Assembly: GCF_000633355.1 (NCBI RefSeq)
Contig: NZ_AYMQ01000094.1
Location: 103,407-167,406, forward strand
Length of the DNA: 64,000 nucleotides
Direction of reading: 5' to 3'
Source of the DNA: Serratia sp. H1w
Lineage (GTDB): Bacteria; Pseudomonadota; Gammaproteobacteria; Enterobacterales; Enterobacteriaceae
The position numbers and the translations under genes were made by a program. The notes below the pieces were generated by a model. It was not told the origin of the DNA and did no database searches. It saw only the letters and a list, made by a program, of their open reading frames with translations. The first letter of the stretch is position 1; each line of letters begins with the position of its first letter. Positions 53,922 through 63,834 of the stretch are shown here, piece after piece.

Positions 53922-54027
53922 CGGTGAATAGATCCGTGAATAGAGTAATAAATAGAGTATTAGCGCTAATTAGCGGAAAGGTAAAGGATTGGCGATGGAG
54001 ATGGCTGTCAGGGTGAATAGATAAATA

Positions 54028-54051
54028 GGGGGCGCAGCGTGCTACGCCCCC
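54028..54051 (-). terminator. Probable deoD terminator, related to the inner repeat palindrome
   Basis: GGGGGCG/CGCCCCC stem 7 bases past the deoD stop, followed by TATTTAT on the minus strand. Its loop region CAGCGTGCTA resembles the inner palindrome of the dispersed repeats. Confidence 0.65.
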
Positions 54052-54058
54052 GAGGTCA

Positions 54059-54790
54059 TTACGCTTTGTCGCCCAGCAGGACAGATTCCAGCGCGATAAC
54101 GATCATCTCGTTAAAGGTGGTCTGGCGCTCGGCAGCGGTGGTCTGCTCGTGACGCAGGATATGGTCAGAAACGGTACAGATGGTCAACGCCGTGCAACCG
54201 AACTCTTCATACAGCTCTGCGGCCACGCCGTAGATGCCTGCTGCTTCCATCTCTACGCCCAAGATGCCGTACTTCTTCATTACCTGGAACATATCTGGAT
54301 CTGGCGTATAGAACAGATCGGCGGAGAAGATGTTACCTACGCGCGCCGGGATGCCCTGTGCGGCCGCAGCGTCTACCGCGTTACGCACCATGTCAAAATC
54401 GGCAATCGCCGCGTAGTCATGGCCTTTGAAACGCATGCGGTTAACCTGAGAGTCGGTGCAAGCGCCCATGCCGATCACCACGTCACGCAATTTGACGTCG
54501 TCACGCACCGCGCCACAAGAACCGACACGGATGATTTTCTTCACGCCAAACTCGGCAATCAGTTCACGTGCATAGATAGAGCAGGATGGGATACCCATAC
54601 CATGGCCCATCACCGAGATTTTACGGCCTTTGTAAGTACCGGTGAAACCCAACATGCCGCGCACGTTGTTCACTTCCACCGCGCCTTCCAGGAAGGTCTC
54701 TGCGATGAATTTTGCCCGCAGCGGATCCCCTGGCATCAACACTACGTCTGCGAAATCACCCATCTCAGCATTAATATGTGGCGTAGCCAT
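54059..54790 (-). CDS. deoD: Purine-nucleoside phosphorylase DeoD
   Basis: DeoD cleaves purine (deoxy)nucleosides to base and (deoxy)ribose-1-phosphate. The start [21 protein letters not shown] at 54790 (first 20 residues diagnostic) is family-standard; a longer frame adds five unconserved residues. Motifs [22 protein letters not shown] and the catalytic Asp in TVSDH are present. At 243 residues it is four longer than E. coli, owing to an insertion in [11 protein letters not shown] terminator separates it from deoB. Confidence 0.97.
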   Translation of the reverse strand: MATPHINAEMGDFADVVLMPGDPLRAKFIAETFLEGAVEVNNVRGMLGFTGTYKGRKISVMGHGMGIPSCSIYARELIAEFGVKKIIRVGSCGAVRDDVKLRDVVIGMGACTDSQVNRMRFKGHDYAAIADFDMVRNAVDAAAAQGIPARVGNIFSADLFYTPDPDMFQVMKKYGILGVEMEAAGIYGVAAELYEEFGCTALTICTVSDHILRHEQTTAAERQTTFNEMIVIALESVLLGDKA

Positions 54791-54813
54791 AGTCACTTCC
54801 CTCAATTCAGGTA

Positions 54814-54843
54814 AAAAAAGACGCTGGCTTGCAGGCCAGCGTC
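54814..54843 (-). terminator. Intrinsic terminator between deoB and deoD
   Basis: GACGCTGGC/GCCAGCGTC stem with a 6-base loop is followed by TTTTTTT on the minus strand, 14 bases past the deoB stop. This is a strong terminator inside the operon, implying partial termination or a separate deoD promoter. Confidence 0.85.
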
Positions 54844-54856
54844 ATCAAAAGCGGTA

Positions 54857-56080
54857 TTAGAACATTGATTTGCCGTAATCCATCGGTGACAGGCCAAAAT
54901 AGTTGGCGACGGTCTGGCCGATGTCGGCGAAGGTTTCACGATGCCCCAGTGAACCTGGTTTGACTTTCGGGCCATAGACCAGAACCGGGATATGCTCGCG
55001 GGTGTGGTCGGTGCCAGGCCAGGTTGGGTCACAGCCGTGATCAGCGGTGAAGATGATGATGTCATCCCCTTTAACCAGTTTCAGCAGCTCAGGCAGACGG
55101 CGGTCGAACAGCTCCAGCGCAGCGGCATAGCCTGCTACGTCACGGCGGTGGCCGTAAGAGGAGTCGAAATCAACAAAGTTGGTGAACACGATGGTGTTGT
55201 CACCGGCTTTTTCCATCTCGACCAGGGTGGCGTCGAACAAAGCGTCGATCCCGGTGGCTTTCACTTTCTGGGTAATGCCCACGTTGGCATAGATATCGGC
55301 AATCTTACCGATGGAAACCACTTCACCGCCCTTCTCATCCACCAGCTTTTTCAGCACGGTAGGAGCCGGCGGCTCAACGGCCAGATCGTGACGGTTGCCG
55401 GTACGTTGGAACTCACCAGGCTTGTTACCCAGGAACGGACGGGCAATCACACGGCCGATGTTGTAGCCGCCTTCGGTCAGTTCTTCACGCGCGATCTCAC
55501 ACAGCTCGTACAGACGATCCAGGCCGAAAGTCTCTTCGTGACAGGCGATCTGGAATACCGAGTCCGCAGAGGTGTAGAAAATCGGCTTGCCGGTTTTCAT
55601 GTGCTCTTCGCCCAGTTGATCCAGGATCACGGTACCGGAGGAGTGGCAGTTGCCGAGGTAGCCCGGCAGATTGGCACGCGCGACCAGCTTATCCAGCAGT
55701 TCCTGCGGGAAGCTGTTGTGCTCATCCGAGAAGTAGCCCCAGTCGAACAATACCGGCACACCGGCAATTTCCCAGTGGCCTGACGGGGTATCTTTACCGG
55801 AGGAAAGCTCGCTGGCATGACCATAAGCACCGATGATTTCAGCGTTTTTATCCAACCCTTCCGGGAACTTGCCGGTGGATTCTTCCGCCGCTTTGCCCAG
55901 ACCCAGACGGCTCAGGTTTGGCAGGGTCAGCGGGCCGCTACGGCCCACGTTGGCTTCGCCACGCGCACAGGCAGCAGCAATATGGCCAAGCGTATCCGAA
56001 CCTTCATCGCCAAAGCTTTTGGCATCTTCACTCGCGCCAATGCCGAATGAGTCTAATACCATAATAAATGTACGTTTCAT
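54857..56080 (-). CDS. deoB: Phosphopentomutase
   Basis: DeoB interconverts (deoxy)ribose-1- and -5-phosphate. It belongs to the alkaline-phosphatase superfamily and binds two Mn2+: metal ligands in LDSFGIGA and [11 protein letters not shown], with DHTREHIP. The start at 56080 ([13 protein letters not shown]) follows AGGAGAGT and gives 407 residues as in E. coli. The ATG one codon earlier is also possible. Confidence 0.97.
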   Translation of the reverse strand: MKRTFIMVLDSFGIGASEDAKSFGDEGSDTLGHIAAACARGEANVGRSGPLTLPNLSRLGLGKAAEESTGKFPEGLDKNAEIIGAYGHASELSSGKDTPSGHWEIAGVPVLFDWGYFSDEHNSFPQELLDKLVARANLPGYLGNCHSSGTVILDQLGEEHMKTGKPIFYTSADSVFQIACHEETFGLDRLYELCEIAREELTEGGYNIGRVIARPFLGNKPGEFQRTGNRHDLAVEPPAPTVLKKLVDEKGGEVVSIGKIADIYANVGITQKVKATGIDALFDATLVEMEKAGDNTIVFTNFVDFDSSYGHRRDVAGYAAALELFDRRLPELLKLVKGDDIIIFTADHGCDPTWPGTDHTREHIPVLVYGPKVKPGSLGHRETFADIGQTVANYFGLSPMDYGKSMF

Positions 56081-56154
56081 CATACTCTCCTGCGTATTCA
56101 CGCTGAGGGCGACAGCGAAAAGGCCGCTGCCACGCCTGATTCTGTAGACCGGGG

Positions 56155-57477
56155 TTATTCCGTGATGCGTTTGTACACCACCGGCGTGACTTCTGGCGCT
56201 TTATCGCCCAGCGTCATCGCTTCGCGCACTGCATCTGCCGCCTGCTGCCAGCTCTCTTCGTCGTTGGCATGGATCACCGCCAACGGACGCTGGGTATCGA
56301 CATTGTCGCCCAGACGAGCCATCTCGGTCAGGCCAACGCTGTAGTCGATGCTGTCGGTCGCACGACGGCGGCCACCGCCCAATGATACCACTGCCATACC
56401 CAGTGCTCGGGTATCCATTGCGGTAATGATACCTGGTTTTTCGGCATAAACCGGCTTGGTTAACGTCGCGGCTGGCAGATAGCTGCCGTAACGCTCGATA
56501 AAGTCGCTTGGGCCTTTCTGTGCTGCGACCATACGGCCAAAGATTTCCGCCGCTTTGCCGTTATCCAGCACCGTTTGCAGTTTGGCACGTGCGTCAGCAT
56601 CATCGGTAGCCAAGCCGCCAGACAGCAACATTTCCACGCTCAGCGCCATGGTCACTTCCAGCAGACGTGGATTGCGATATTCGCCAGTCAGGAAGCGCAC
56701 CGCTTCACGCACTTCTACCGCATTACCCGCGCTGGATGCCAGCACCTGGTTCATATCGGTCAGCAGCGCGGTGGTTTTGCAACCGGCTCCGTTGGCCACG
56801 CCCACGATCGCCTGTGCCAGATCGGCAGACAGTTGGTAAGTCGGCATAAAGGCACCGCTACCGACCTTAACGTCCATCACCAGCGCATCCAGCCCTTCGG
56901 CCAGTTTCTTCGCCAGAATAGAGCCGGTGATCAGCGGGATGGAGTCGACGGTCGCGGTAATATCACGCGTAGCGTAGAAACGCTTGTCCGCCGGAGCCAG
57001 TGAGCTGGTCTGGCCGATAATCGCCACGCCCACATCTTTGATAATCTTACGGAATACGTTGTCGTCTGGGAAAATATCAAAGCCTGGGATCGCTTCCAGC
57101 TTGTCCAGCGTACCGCCAGTGTGGCCCAGGCCACGGCCTGAGATCATCGGTACGTAACCGCCACAGGCTGCCACCATCGGGCCAAGCATCAGCGAAGTAA
57201 CGTCGCCCACGCCGCCGGTGGAGTGTTTATCGACAATCGGGCCGTTCAGTGACAGGCTTTTCCAGTCCAGCACCGTGCCGGAATCACGCATTGCCATGGT
57301 CAGCGCGACGCGCTCTGGCATGGTCATGTCGTGGAAATAGATGGTCATCGCCAGCGCGGCAATCTGCCCTTCCGACACCACGTTGTCACGAATGCCATTA
57401 ATGAAGAAGCGGATTTCGGCTTCGCTCAACGGTTGCCCGTCACGTTTTTTACGGATAATTTCTTGTGCCAGGAACAA
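56155..57477 (-). CDS. deoA: Thymidine phosphorylase
   Basis: DeoA cleaves thymidine to thymine and deoxyribose-1-phosphate. The 440 residues show the phosphate-binding KHSTGGVGD and the family signature [16 protein letters not shown] (about 110-125). Second gene of deoCABD. Confidence 0.98.
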   Translation of the reverse strand: MFLAQEIIRKKRDGQPLSEAEIRFFINGIRDNVVSEGQIAALAMTIYFHDMTMPERVALTMAMRDSGTVLDWKSLSLNGPIVDKHSTGGVGDVTSLMLGPMVAACGGYVPMISGRGLGHTGGTLDKLEAIPGFDIFPDDNVFRKIIKDVGVAIIGQTSSLAPADKRFYATRDITATVDSIPLITGSILAKKLAEGLDALVMDVKVGSGAFMPTYQLSADLAQAIVGVANGAGCKTTALLTDMNQVLASSAGNAVEVREAVRFLTGEYRNPRLLEVTMALSVEMLLSGGLATDDADARAKLQTVLDNGKAAEIFGRMVAAQKGPSDFIERYGSYLPAATLTKPVYAEKPGIITAMDTRALGMAVVSLGGGRRRATDSIDYSVGLTEMARLGDNVDTQRPLAVIHANDEESWQQAADAVREAMTLGDKAPEVTPVVYKRITE

Positions 57478-57576
57478 AGTAGCCCCCTGTTTTGGATAAA
57501 TCGTGATTCGATACGTCTGTGCGCCGCGTTAACGGGGCCGCTTGGCAGCCCCAACGCAACCAGGCGTGAGAGAAAA

Positions 57577-58356
57577 TCAGTAACCGTTGCCCGCAGCTTG
57601 GGTGCTATGCCCCAGCGTGGTCAGCAGGCTGGCCAACAGGCTTGACGCGCCAAAGCGGAAGTGACGAGCATCGGCCCAGCCTTCCCCCAGCAGACGTTCA
57701 GCGAGTTGCAGATACTGTTGAGCATCTTCTGCGGTGCGCACGCCACCGGCTGGCTTGAAGCCAACGGTTTTACCGACGCCCATATCGCGGATCACGGTCA
57801 TCATCAACTCAGCGCTTTCCAGCGTGGCGTTGACCGGCACCTTGCCGGTAGAGGTTTTGATAAAGTCAGCCCCGGCCTTGATGGAGATCTCGGAGGCTTT
57901 ACGGATCAGTTCCGCCTGCTTCAGTTCACCGGTTTCGATGATCACTTTCAGTAGTACGTTGGCAGCGGCACAGACCTGCTTGCACTGTTTGACCAGCTCA
58001 AAACCCACGCTTTCGTTACCGGCCATCAATGCACGGTAAGGGAAGACCACGTCAACTTCATCGGCACCGTAGGCGATAGCCGCACGGGTTTCCGCCACGG
58101 CGATGTCGATATCATCATTGCCATGCGGGAAGTTGGTGACGGTGGCGATACGGATGTCCGGCGTCCCCTGCTCACGCAGCGTTTTGCGGGCAATCGGGAT
58201 AAAACGCGGATAGATACAGACGGCGGCAGTGTGGCCTGCCGGGCTGTTCGCCTGACGACACAACGCGATCACTTTCTCGTCGGTGTCATCTTCGTTCAGC
58301 GTGGTTAAATCCATCAGGTTCAGCGCGCGTTGCGCTGCTGCGGTTAATTCGGTCAT
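57577..58356 (-). CDS. deoC: Deoxyribose-phosphate aldolase
   Basis: DeoC splits deoxyribose-5-phosphate to acetaldehyde and glyceraldehyde-3-phosphate. The Schiff-base lysine is in [10 protein letters not shown] (about 167), the second catalytic Lys in [11 protein letters not shown] (about 201), and Asp102 in ADEVDVVFP. The ATG at 58356 gives 259 residues, the E. coli length; the frame is open further upstream into the leader. First gene of deoCABD. Confidence 0.97.
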   Translation of the reverse strand: MTELTAAAQRALNLMDLTTLNEDDTDEKVIALCRQANSPAGHTAAVCIYPRFIPIARKTLREQGTPDIRIATVTNFPHGNDDIDIAVAETRAAIAYGADEVDVVFPYRALMAGNESVGFELVKQCKQVCAAANVLLKVIIETGELKQAELIRKASEISIKAGADFIKTSTGKVPVNATLESAELMMTVIRDMGVGKTVGFKPAGGVRTAEDAQQYLQLAERLLGEGWADARHFRFGASSLLASLLTTLGHSTQAAGNGY

Positions 58357-58471
58357 AAAACTCTCCAACTGAGCAATCTGATGTTGGCGAGCGGACTTGG
58401 TTCCTTGAAGATAGCGCGCAGGATGGTGTTCCCACGCCAGCAACTGAGATCCTTCTCACCGCACATAGCCC

Positions 58472-58483
58472 TTCGATATTGAA
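58472..58483 (-). promoter_or_regulatory. Candidate deo operator near the transcription start
   Basis: TTCGATATTGAA (perfect but for one internal mismatch pair) lies just downstream of the expected deoP2 start. It does not match the E. coli DeoR palindrome TGTTAGAATTCTAACA. Confidence 0.35.
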
Positions 58484-58524
58484 TAGCCGACGGACGCATT
58501 TGAACACGATCAGTCTGGCATATT

Positions 58525-58540
58525 TGTGTTCTGATTCACA
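58525..58540 (-). promoter_or_regulatory. CRP site 1 of deoP2 (promoter-proximal)
   Basis: TGTGTTCTGATTCACA, one mismatch to TGTGA-N6-TCACA. It is centred 52 bases from the distal site, the spacing of the E. coli CRP/CytR pair at -40 and -93. Confidence 0.85.
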
Positions 58541-58576
58541 CTACACACGATAGCACTGTAACAGGACTTAATTATA

Positions 58577-58592
58577 TGTGAAGATCATCACA
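58577..58592 (-). promoter_or_regulatory. CRP site 2 of deoP2 (distal, perfect consensus)
   Basis: TGTGAAGATCATCACA is an exact TGTGA-N6-TCACA match. With the proximal site it gives cAMP-CRP activation and a likely CytR nucleoprotein target in between. Confidence 0.9.
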
Positions 58593-58678
58593 AAATAACG
58601 CGATATTGTTCACATATTCACTAAAGAGACGGTGGTCAGCAGGCGAATGCCCGTTTTGCAGGCAACCAGACTCAAAAA

Positions 58679-58707
58679 GTAGCGGGCGCAGCATGCCGCG
58701 CCCCTAC
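58679..58707. repeat. Solo inner palindrome of the dispersed repeat
   Basis: GTAGCGGGCGCAGCATGCCG with its complement half forms a near-perfect 29-base palindrome between deoC promoters and the nucleoside transporter gene. The outer arms found in R2, R3 and R5 are missing. The rest of 58593-58764 holds nothing I recognise. Confidence 0.75.
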
Positions 58708-58764
58708 GAATTCAGCATCAGTGCCAAGGCACTTTAAAGCCTGGTTGTTGGTGCCAAGTATAGC

Positions 58765-60042
58765 TTACAACGCCAGGAAGAAACCGGCGATGGTGGCGCT
58801 CATCAGGTTGGATAAGGTGCCGGCGGTCACCGCTTTCAAACCGAAGCGGGCAATGTCGTGACGACGATTTGGTGCCATGCTACCCAACCCACCCAGCAGG
58901 ATCGCCACGGAAGACAGGTTGGCAAATCCGCACAGCGCAAAGGAGATGATTGCCTTGGTGTGTTGTGACAGCACCTGTAGTCCTTCAGCAGCCACCACAT
59001 CGTCGGGACGCAGATAGGCACCAAAGTTCATGTAGGCGACAAACTCGTTAACGATCACCTTCTGGCCGATAAACGAACCGGCCACCATCGCTTCACTCCA
59101 AGGCACCCCGATCAGGAAGGCGATAGGTGAGAACACCCAGCCCAGGATCAGTTCCAGTGACAGTTGCGGGTAATCGAACCAGCCACCGATGCCGCCAAGA
59201 ATGCCGTTCAGCAGCGCGATTAGCGCGATAAAGGCCAACAGCATCGCCCCAACGTTTAACGCCAATTGCATACCGGAAGCAGCACCCGAGGCAACAGCGT
59301 CGATCACGTTGGCCGGACGGTCTTCCTCGGCGATCAGCTTCATTGCGTCGGCTCGGTCCTGGGTATTCTCGGTTTCCGGCACCATCAGTTTGGCGAACAA
59401 CAGCCCGCCTGGGGCAGCCATAAAGGAAGCGGCAATCAGATATTCCAACGGCACGCCCATCTGCGCGTAGCCCGCCAGCACGGAACCGGCGACCGAAGCC
59501 AGGCCACCGCACATCACGGCAAACAGTTCAGACTGGGTCATGGTGGCAATATAAGGGCGTACCACCAGCGGCGCTTCGGTCTGACCAACGAAAATGTTGG
59601 CCGTGGCCGACATGGATTCGGTACGCGAGGTGCCCAACAGTTTCTGCAAACCGCCACCGAGGATCTTGATCACTAGCTGCATGATGCCCAGATAGTAGAG
59701 CACGGCGATCAGTGAGGAGAAGAACACGATCACCGGCAACACACGCAGTGCGAATACAAAACCGCCGCCGCCGAACACTTCAAACATCTTGTCGGAAACC
59801 AGACCGCCAAAGATGAACGAGATACCTTCATTGCCATAGGCGATAACGTTGGCGACCCCTTCCGACATGCCGCCAAGAATACGACGCCCTACCGGGACAT
59901 AAAGCACCAGCGCGCCAATGCCAATCTGGATGATAAACGCGCCGAGTACGGTACGCAGTTTAATAGCGCGTCGGTTGCTGGAAAGCAGCACAGCAATGGC
60001 GATCAACACCACCATACCGACCAGGCTCATGAAGAGTTGCAT
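58765..60042 (-). CDS. Concentrative nucleoside transporter (CNT/NupC family)
   Basis: A 425-residue inner-membrane nucleoside:cation symporter. The start at 60042 ([20 protein letters not shown]) opens with the first membrane segment; AGGGAC lies upstream. Family motifs are [13 protein letters not shown] (about 170), [23 protein letters not shown] (first 20 diagnostic), [12 protein letters not shown] and [10 protein letters not shown]. It resembles NupX/PsuT more than NupC. It replaces E. coli yjjI-yjjW beside deoC, so uptake and catabolism of deoxynucleosides are linked. Confidence 0.9.
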   Translation of the reverse strand: MQLFMSLVGMVVLIAIAVLLSSNRRAIKLRTVLGAFIIQIGIGALVLYVPVGRRILGGMSEGVANVIAYGNEGISFIFGGLVSDKMFEVFGGGGFVFALRVLPVIVFFSSLIAVLYYLGIMQLVIKILGGGLQKLLGTSRTESMSATANIFVGQTEAPLVVRPYIATMTQSELFAVMCGGLASVAGSVLAGYAQMGVPLEYLIAASFMAAPGGLLFAKLMVPETENTQDRADAMKLIAEEDRPANVIDAVASGAASGMQLALNVGAMLLAFIALIALLNGILGGIGGWFDYPQLSLELILGWVFSPIAFLIGVPWSEAMVAGSFIGQKVIVNEFVAYMNFGAYLRPDDVVAAEGLQVLSQHTKAIISFALCGFANLSSVAILLGGLGSMAPNRRHDIARFGLKAVTAGTLSNLMSATIAGFFLAL

Positions 60043-60198
60043 ACGAGTATGTCCCTGTTGCGAAGAAGAAATGCCCCCGGCCAACGAGCTGAAACGGGTT
60101 ATCCAGGGGCGATAATGGGACGCAATTATACTGAGGGAGGCGGGATGAGACTCGTCTGATGTCACAAATATATACAAGTGGAAGCAACTCAAAACCTA

Positions 60199-60222
60199 AT
60201 AACGTGACGAAAATCACGTTAT
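60199..60222. promoter_or_regulatory. Perfect 24-bp inverted repeat, probable CRP-type site
   Basis: ATAACGTGA-N6-TCACGTTAT, 9-bp arms without mismatch. Core and spacing fit CRP (GTGA-N6-TCAC). It lies about 157 bases before the nucleoside transporter start and right after yjjV. A CRP half-site TTGTGACA is near 60159-60166 on the minus strand. Confidence 0.7.
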
Positions 60223-60225
60223 AAC

Positions 60226-61014
60226 TTAAGAGTATGAATTTAATGCAAACAGCGATTGGCTATTTTGTTGTAGCTGCCCGGCAATTTCATCGGCAGATTC
60301 AGGCCGCAGCTGGCAAAGCACCTGGAACACTTCCGCAGCCCGTTCTGGCCGGTTCGGCTCCCCCTGATAACCCGCCAACGGCATGTCCGGCGCATCGGTC
60401 TCCAGCAGCAGTGCGGTCAACGGTAGCTGCGCCATCACCTGACGAGTCTTCTGCGCCCGCTCGTAGCTGATCGTCCCCCCAACGCCAATGTAATAACCCA
60501 GACGTATAAAGGCCTGTGCCTGAGCCAGGCTACCCGCAAAGCCGTGCACCACCCCACGGCGCGGCACCTCGCTACGGCGCAATGCGGCGGCCAACTGATC
60601 GTGGCTGCGGCGAGAATGCAGGATCACCGGCAGATCATACTGCTTTGCCAGCTTGAGCTGCGCTTTGAGCAACGTCTGCTGGCGCTCAAACTGCGGCTCC
60701 GCCATAAACAGATCCAAACCAATCTCCCCCACCGCTACCAGTTTCGGTGGTTTGCTGACCAGGAAAGCGGCCAGTTGCTCCAACTGTGCATCATGGTGCT
60801 GGGCGATATACAACGGGTGTAGTCCCAGTGCGGCAAATAGCGGAGCATGTTCGCGCGCCAGTTTGAGGATCCGCACAAAGCGATCGGCGGTTACCGCAGG
60901 CACAATAATTTGCTGCACCCCGGCTTGGGCAGCCAGTGTCAGGCTCGCCGCTTCATCACCGCTAAAAGGGGGGAAATCAAAGTGGCAATGGGTATCGGTA
61001 AAGGCGTAACTCAC
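60226..61014 (-). CDS. yjjV: TatD-family metal-dependent hydrolase YjjV
   Basis: A 262-residue TatD-like hydrolase/DNase with metal ligands in DTHCHFD (about 7-13), VGEIGLDLF (about 95), ILHSRRSHD and LLETDAPDM (about 205). The start is a GTG whose bases overlap the yjjU stop (GTGA), so it is translationally coupled. Substrate unproven. Confidence 0.92.
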   Translation of the reverse strand: MSYAFTDTHCHFDFPPFSGDEAASLTLAAQAGVQQIIVPAVTADRFVRILKLAREHAPLFAALGLHPLYIAQHHDAQLEQLAAFLVSKPPKLVAVGEIGLDLFMAEPQFERQQTLLKAQLKLAKQYDLPVILHSRRSHDQLAAALRRSEVPRRGVVHGFAGSLAQAQAFIRLGYYIGVGGTISYERAQKTRQVMAQLPLTALLLETDAPDMPLAGYQGEPNRPERAAEVFQVLCQLRPESADEIAGQLQQNSQSLFALNSYS

Positions 61015-62132
61015 AGCGCCTCTCCATCACCCGGAGGGATCTCGCCGGGCAGGATGATTTTTGGCGTGGTCAACGGTGTTTCAGGCTGCACGCCATGACT
61101 CAGCGGGTTGACCACATCGGTGATAATCGGCGAAGGCATCCGCACCTTCTCCGGCTGGATCAGACGACGCGAGAGCGGCTTTTTCACCTTCATGCCATCC
61201 AGCTTCTCCTGCTCCAACAGCCAGTGGCCAACCGTCGCCAGAAAATAGCGCCCACAGCGGCGGCCCAGATGATAATCGCGATTCAGCGCCGGCAAACGGC
61301 TGCCGAGCGCGCTACTTGCCAGCGGCTTAGGCGGGAATATCTCAAAGATGCGCAGTTTGCCGGGCGGCTTTTCAATAAATTGCTGGATGCGTAAATAGCT
61401 CTGCTCGTGGTGCTGTAATACTCGCACCATGTGTTGCAGGCTGCTTTCACCCAGCCAGTGTTCCATGCGTTTCATCCACTTCGGGGTATATACCATCTGT
61501 GAAGGGACGGTACGGATCACCACGATGGTATCCGCCCCACGGCGATAGGCCTCTTCCACCGGGATGGCATCGCTGATGCCGCCGTCCTGATAGCTGATAC
61601 CGTCCAGCTCTACGCCCATGCGGTAGAAACCTGGAATGGCGCTGGATGCCTTGATCGCCGGTAACCATTTATCCCGTGTCGCAGGGAGATAAACCGGTGC
61701 AAAGTCATCGCTGCGGCAGGCACACATCAGAAATTCACGGCCATTGCCCAGTTGCTGCTCCGCCACATCAAAGGCCAGCGGCAACTGTTGCGCAGTGATA
61801 TCCAGTAACCAATCGAGATCGATAAGATGCCCACCGCGCACAAAGCGCAACGGGTTGAAGAAATTGGCAGAGGTGGTGTAACGGGTGATCACCCGCCGTG
61901 CATAGCCCATCTGGCCACAAACAAAGGCCGAGAGGTTTTGTGCACCGGCAGAGGTGCCGATCATCAGATCAAAAGGGTTAAAGCGGGCACGCTGGAATTC
62001 ATCCAGCACGCCTGCGGTAAAGATACCGCGCTGTCCGCCGCCCTCGCACACCAGCGCCATTTTACCAGGCCGGTATGGTTTATACGCTAGGGGTTCAATA
62101 TTACCGAGCGTGATGGGTATTCTATATCCCAA
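61011..62132 (-). CDS. yjjU: Patatin-like phospholipase YjjU
   Basis: A 373-residue patatin/RssA-type serine hydrolase: oxyanion motif CEGGGQRGIFTAG, nucleophile elbow GTSAG and catalytic Asp in QDGGISDAIP. I start it at the TTG at 62132. The protein then aligns with E. coli YjjU, GAGG lies 8 bases upstream, and the longer frame would overlap the CsbD-like gene that stops 10 bases before. The C-terminal tail is variable. Operon ytjA, csbD-like, yjjU, yjjV. Confidence 0.9.
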   Translation of the reverse strand: MGYRIPITLGNIEPLAYKPYRPGKMALVCEGGGQRGIFTAGVLDEFQRARFNPFDLMIGTSAGAQNLSAFVCGQMGYARRVITRYTTSANFFNPLRFVRGGHLIDLDWLLDITAQQLPLAFDVAEQQLGNGREFLMCACRSDDFAPVYLPATRDKWLPAIKASSAIPGFYRMGVELDGISYQDGGISDAIPVEEAYRRGADTIVVIRTVPSQMVYTPKWMKRMEHWLGESSLQHMVRVLQHHEQSYLRIQQFIEKPPGKLRIFEIFPPKPLASSALGSRLPALNRDYHLGRRCGRYFLATVGHWLLEQEKLDGMKVKKPLSRRLIQPEKVRMPSPIITDVVNPLSHGVQPETPLTTPKIILPGEIPPGDGEAL

Positions 62133-62142
62133 CCCCGTATCC

Positions 62143-62328
62143 TCAATGTGGCCGTTTTCCCGAGGATACCTCTTCTTGCTCTCTTCCGTAATCTTCTTGT
62201 AATACGCCAGAGAGGCAGTCATTGCTCCCTGCCAGCCACAGGCCGTCATTGCCGGAAAACTCCGCCCATGCCTGCCATACCTGGCCTTTCAGCTGTTTCC
62301 AACGGCCAACAATGATGTCGCTATTCAT
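62143..62328 (-). CDS. Small CsbD-like stress protein
   Basis: A 61-residue product MNSDIIVGRWKQLKGQVWQA... resembles the CsbD/YjbJ family: the early GRWKQLKGQV matches the family GNWKQFKGKV, and LAGSNDCLSGVLQEDYGRE matches the second half. The ATG has a perfect AGGAGG 7 bases upstream. It lies between ytjA and yjjU, where E. coli has no such gene. Function unknown; family members are stress-induced. Confidence 0.8.
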   Translation of the reverse strand: MNSDIIVGRWKQLKGQVWQAWAEFSGNDGLWLAGSNDCLSGVLQEDYGREQEEVSSGKRPH

Positions 62329-62385
62329 AACTGACCTCCTGGCGCCAAGAAAAACAATCAAGTTTTGTTACAGTTTAGGGAGACG

Positions 62386-62547
62386 CTAAGGGCGCCGACG
62401 GCCGGTAAACAGGCTGACCAGGAACAGGATTATCCCTACCACGAACACCACTTTGGCGGCCCAGGCAGCAGTACCTGCCAACGAACCAAAACCCAGTGCT
62501 GCGGCGATCAATGCAATAACTAAAAATATAATGCCCCATCGAAACAT
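62386..62547 (-). CDS. ytjA: DUF1328 small membrane protein YtjA
   Basis: 53 residues, [20 protein letters not shown]... ending FTGRRRP, with two membrane helices. Almost identical to E. coli YtjA. A GGAGAGG site precedes the ATG. Function unknown; it sits between osmY and yjjU as in E. coli. Confidence 0.95.
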   Translation of the reverse strand: MFRWGIIFLVIALIAAALGFGSLAGTAAWAAKVVFVVGIILFLVSLFTGRRRP

Positions 62548-62689
62548 AAGCCTCTCCTTACCAAGGTGATAAAAATTTCGCGTTCGGCTCGCCCCTGTTT
62601 GGGTGCGGCTTAAAACTGCGGATTATTCTCTTTCTGGTGGTACATCCCAGGCATTACGCCTGGGAGTCTTAGCTTACTGTTACTGACGA

Positions 62690-63304
62690 TTAAGGTTTGA
62701 TTGCCAGATCGTTCTTGACGCTTTTCACGCCATCAATGGCTTTGGCAATACTTTCGGCACGGTCAGACTGCGCCTGGGTTTTCACCTCACCGGAAAGCTG
62801 TACCACACCATCGGTGGTTTCCACTTTCACGTTGCGTGAAGGTACGATGTCATCGGCCAGCAGTTTGGCTTTCAGCTCGCTGGTCGTGGCGGTATCACCG
62901 GCATAAGATTTCGCCGATTGGGTCGCCTCATCTTTCACGTGCAGCTTATCGCTGACGGATTTGACCCCTTCAACCCGGCCTGCGACTTCAACCGCTTGCT
63001 CGGCCTGAGCCTGTGTGGCGACAAAACCGCTCAACATAACCACACCTTTTTCGGTTTTCACCGAGATGTCGGTGCTTTTGATGGCTTTCTCGTCAACCAG
63101 CGCACTTTTAACTTTAGCCGTTATGGCGCTGTCATCCATATAGTTGTCGACTTTTTTCATAGAGCTATCGATTTTGGCACCAGTACTATCAACGACGCCG
63201 GATGCTTTGTTCATCATGGTTTCTTCAGCCAGGGCCGAACCACTAACCAATACCGAACCCAAAACGACTGCCATCAGCGAATGTGCAAACTTGGTATTTT
63301 TCAT
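62690..63304 (-). CDS. osmY: Osmotically inducible periplasmic protein OsmY
   Basis: A 204-residue periplasmic chaperone-like protein. Signal peptide of about 26 residues ending SALA, then two BON domains (about 55-120 and 135-204). Sigma-S dependent in E. coli. A probable transcription region lies in 63305-63420; a possible -10 (TATAGAT) is near 63393-63400 on the minus strand. Confidence 0.95.
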   Translation of the reverse strand: MKNTKFAHSLMAVVLGSVLVSGSALAEETMMNKASGVVDSTGAKIDSSMKKVDNYMDDSAITAKVKSALVDEKAIKSTDISVKTEKGVVMLSGFVATQAQAEQAVEVAGRVEGVKSVSDKLHVKDEATQSAKSYAGDTATTSELKAKLLADDIVPSRNVKVETTDGVVQLSGEVKTQAQSDRAESIAKAIDGVKSVKNDLAIKP

Positions 63305-63834
63305 CGATCTCTTCCTTCTTGTTGTAGAACCCCAAATTGCTGTGGGCTCTTGTGCCGCTAGAGTGCGGCTAACTCAAATGAATACTTCACGAAATCTATA
63401 CAATCAACGTTCACGACCGGACTATTGCTCTACGATTACCGCTACGATGAATACTTTGCAATGCGCGTGCCAAGTTAAAAACACCGTTAAAAATCAACAA
63501 CAACAAAACAATCGAGTAACAATTAAGCGTAAAACTGTCGTCTATTGGAGACATTTAGTCGCTGGTTTGGGATCCTCATCACTATCTTATTGATATTGCT
63601 CAGATAGGACTGTCTCCGATCGGCAACACTACCGAATAACTCTCTAAATTATGTGCCTACAACAGTGTTTTACGCTCAGATGTCGCGATGCACCCTGATA
63701 AATATAGACCATCAGCGAAAACTTGCCGCCAGATCGCAAAAAATGTTGTTCGATTCAAGCGAATAGATTGGTGAGGAGGGTTTAATAATTAGCAAGATGA
63801 GAGCATTTGACTGTAGCAATAGCTAACCTTCTCC
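63305..63834. other. osmY upstream region
   Basis: About 530 AT-rich bases without a supported gene. An open plus frame over 63144-63593 is antisense to osmY in its first part and lacks any family resemblance. It should include the osmY promoter. Confidence 0.5.

Noticed and set aside
63144..63593. A 149-codon frame crossing the osmY start
   Set aside because: Its first part is antisense to osmY and the rest is low-complexity translation of AT-rich DNA.
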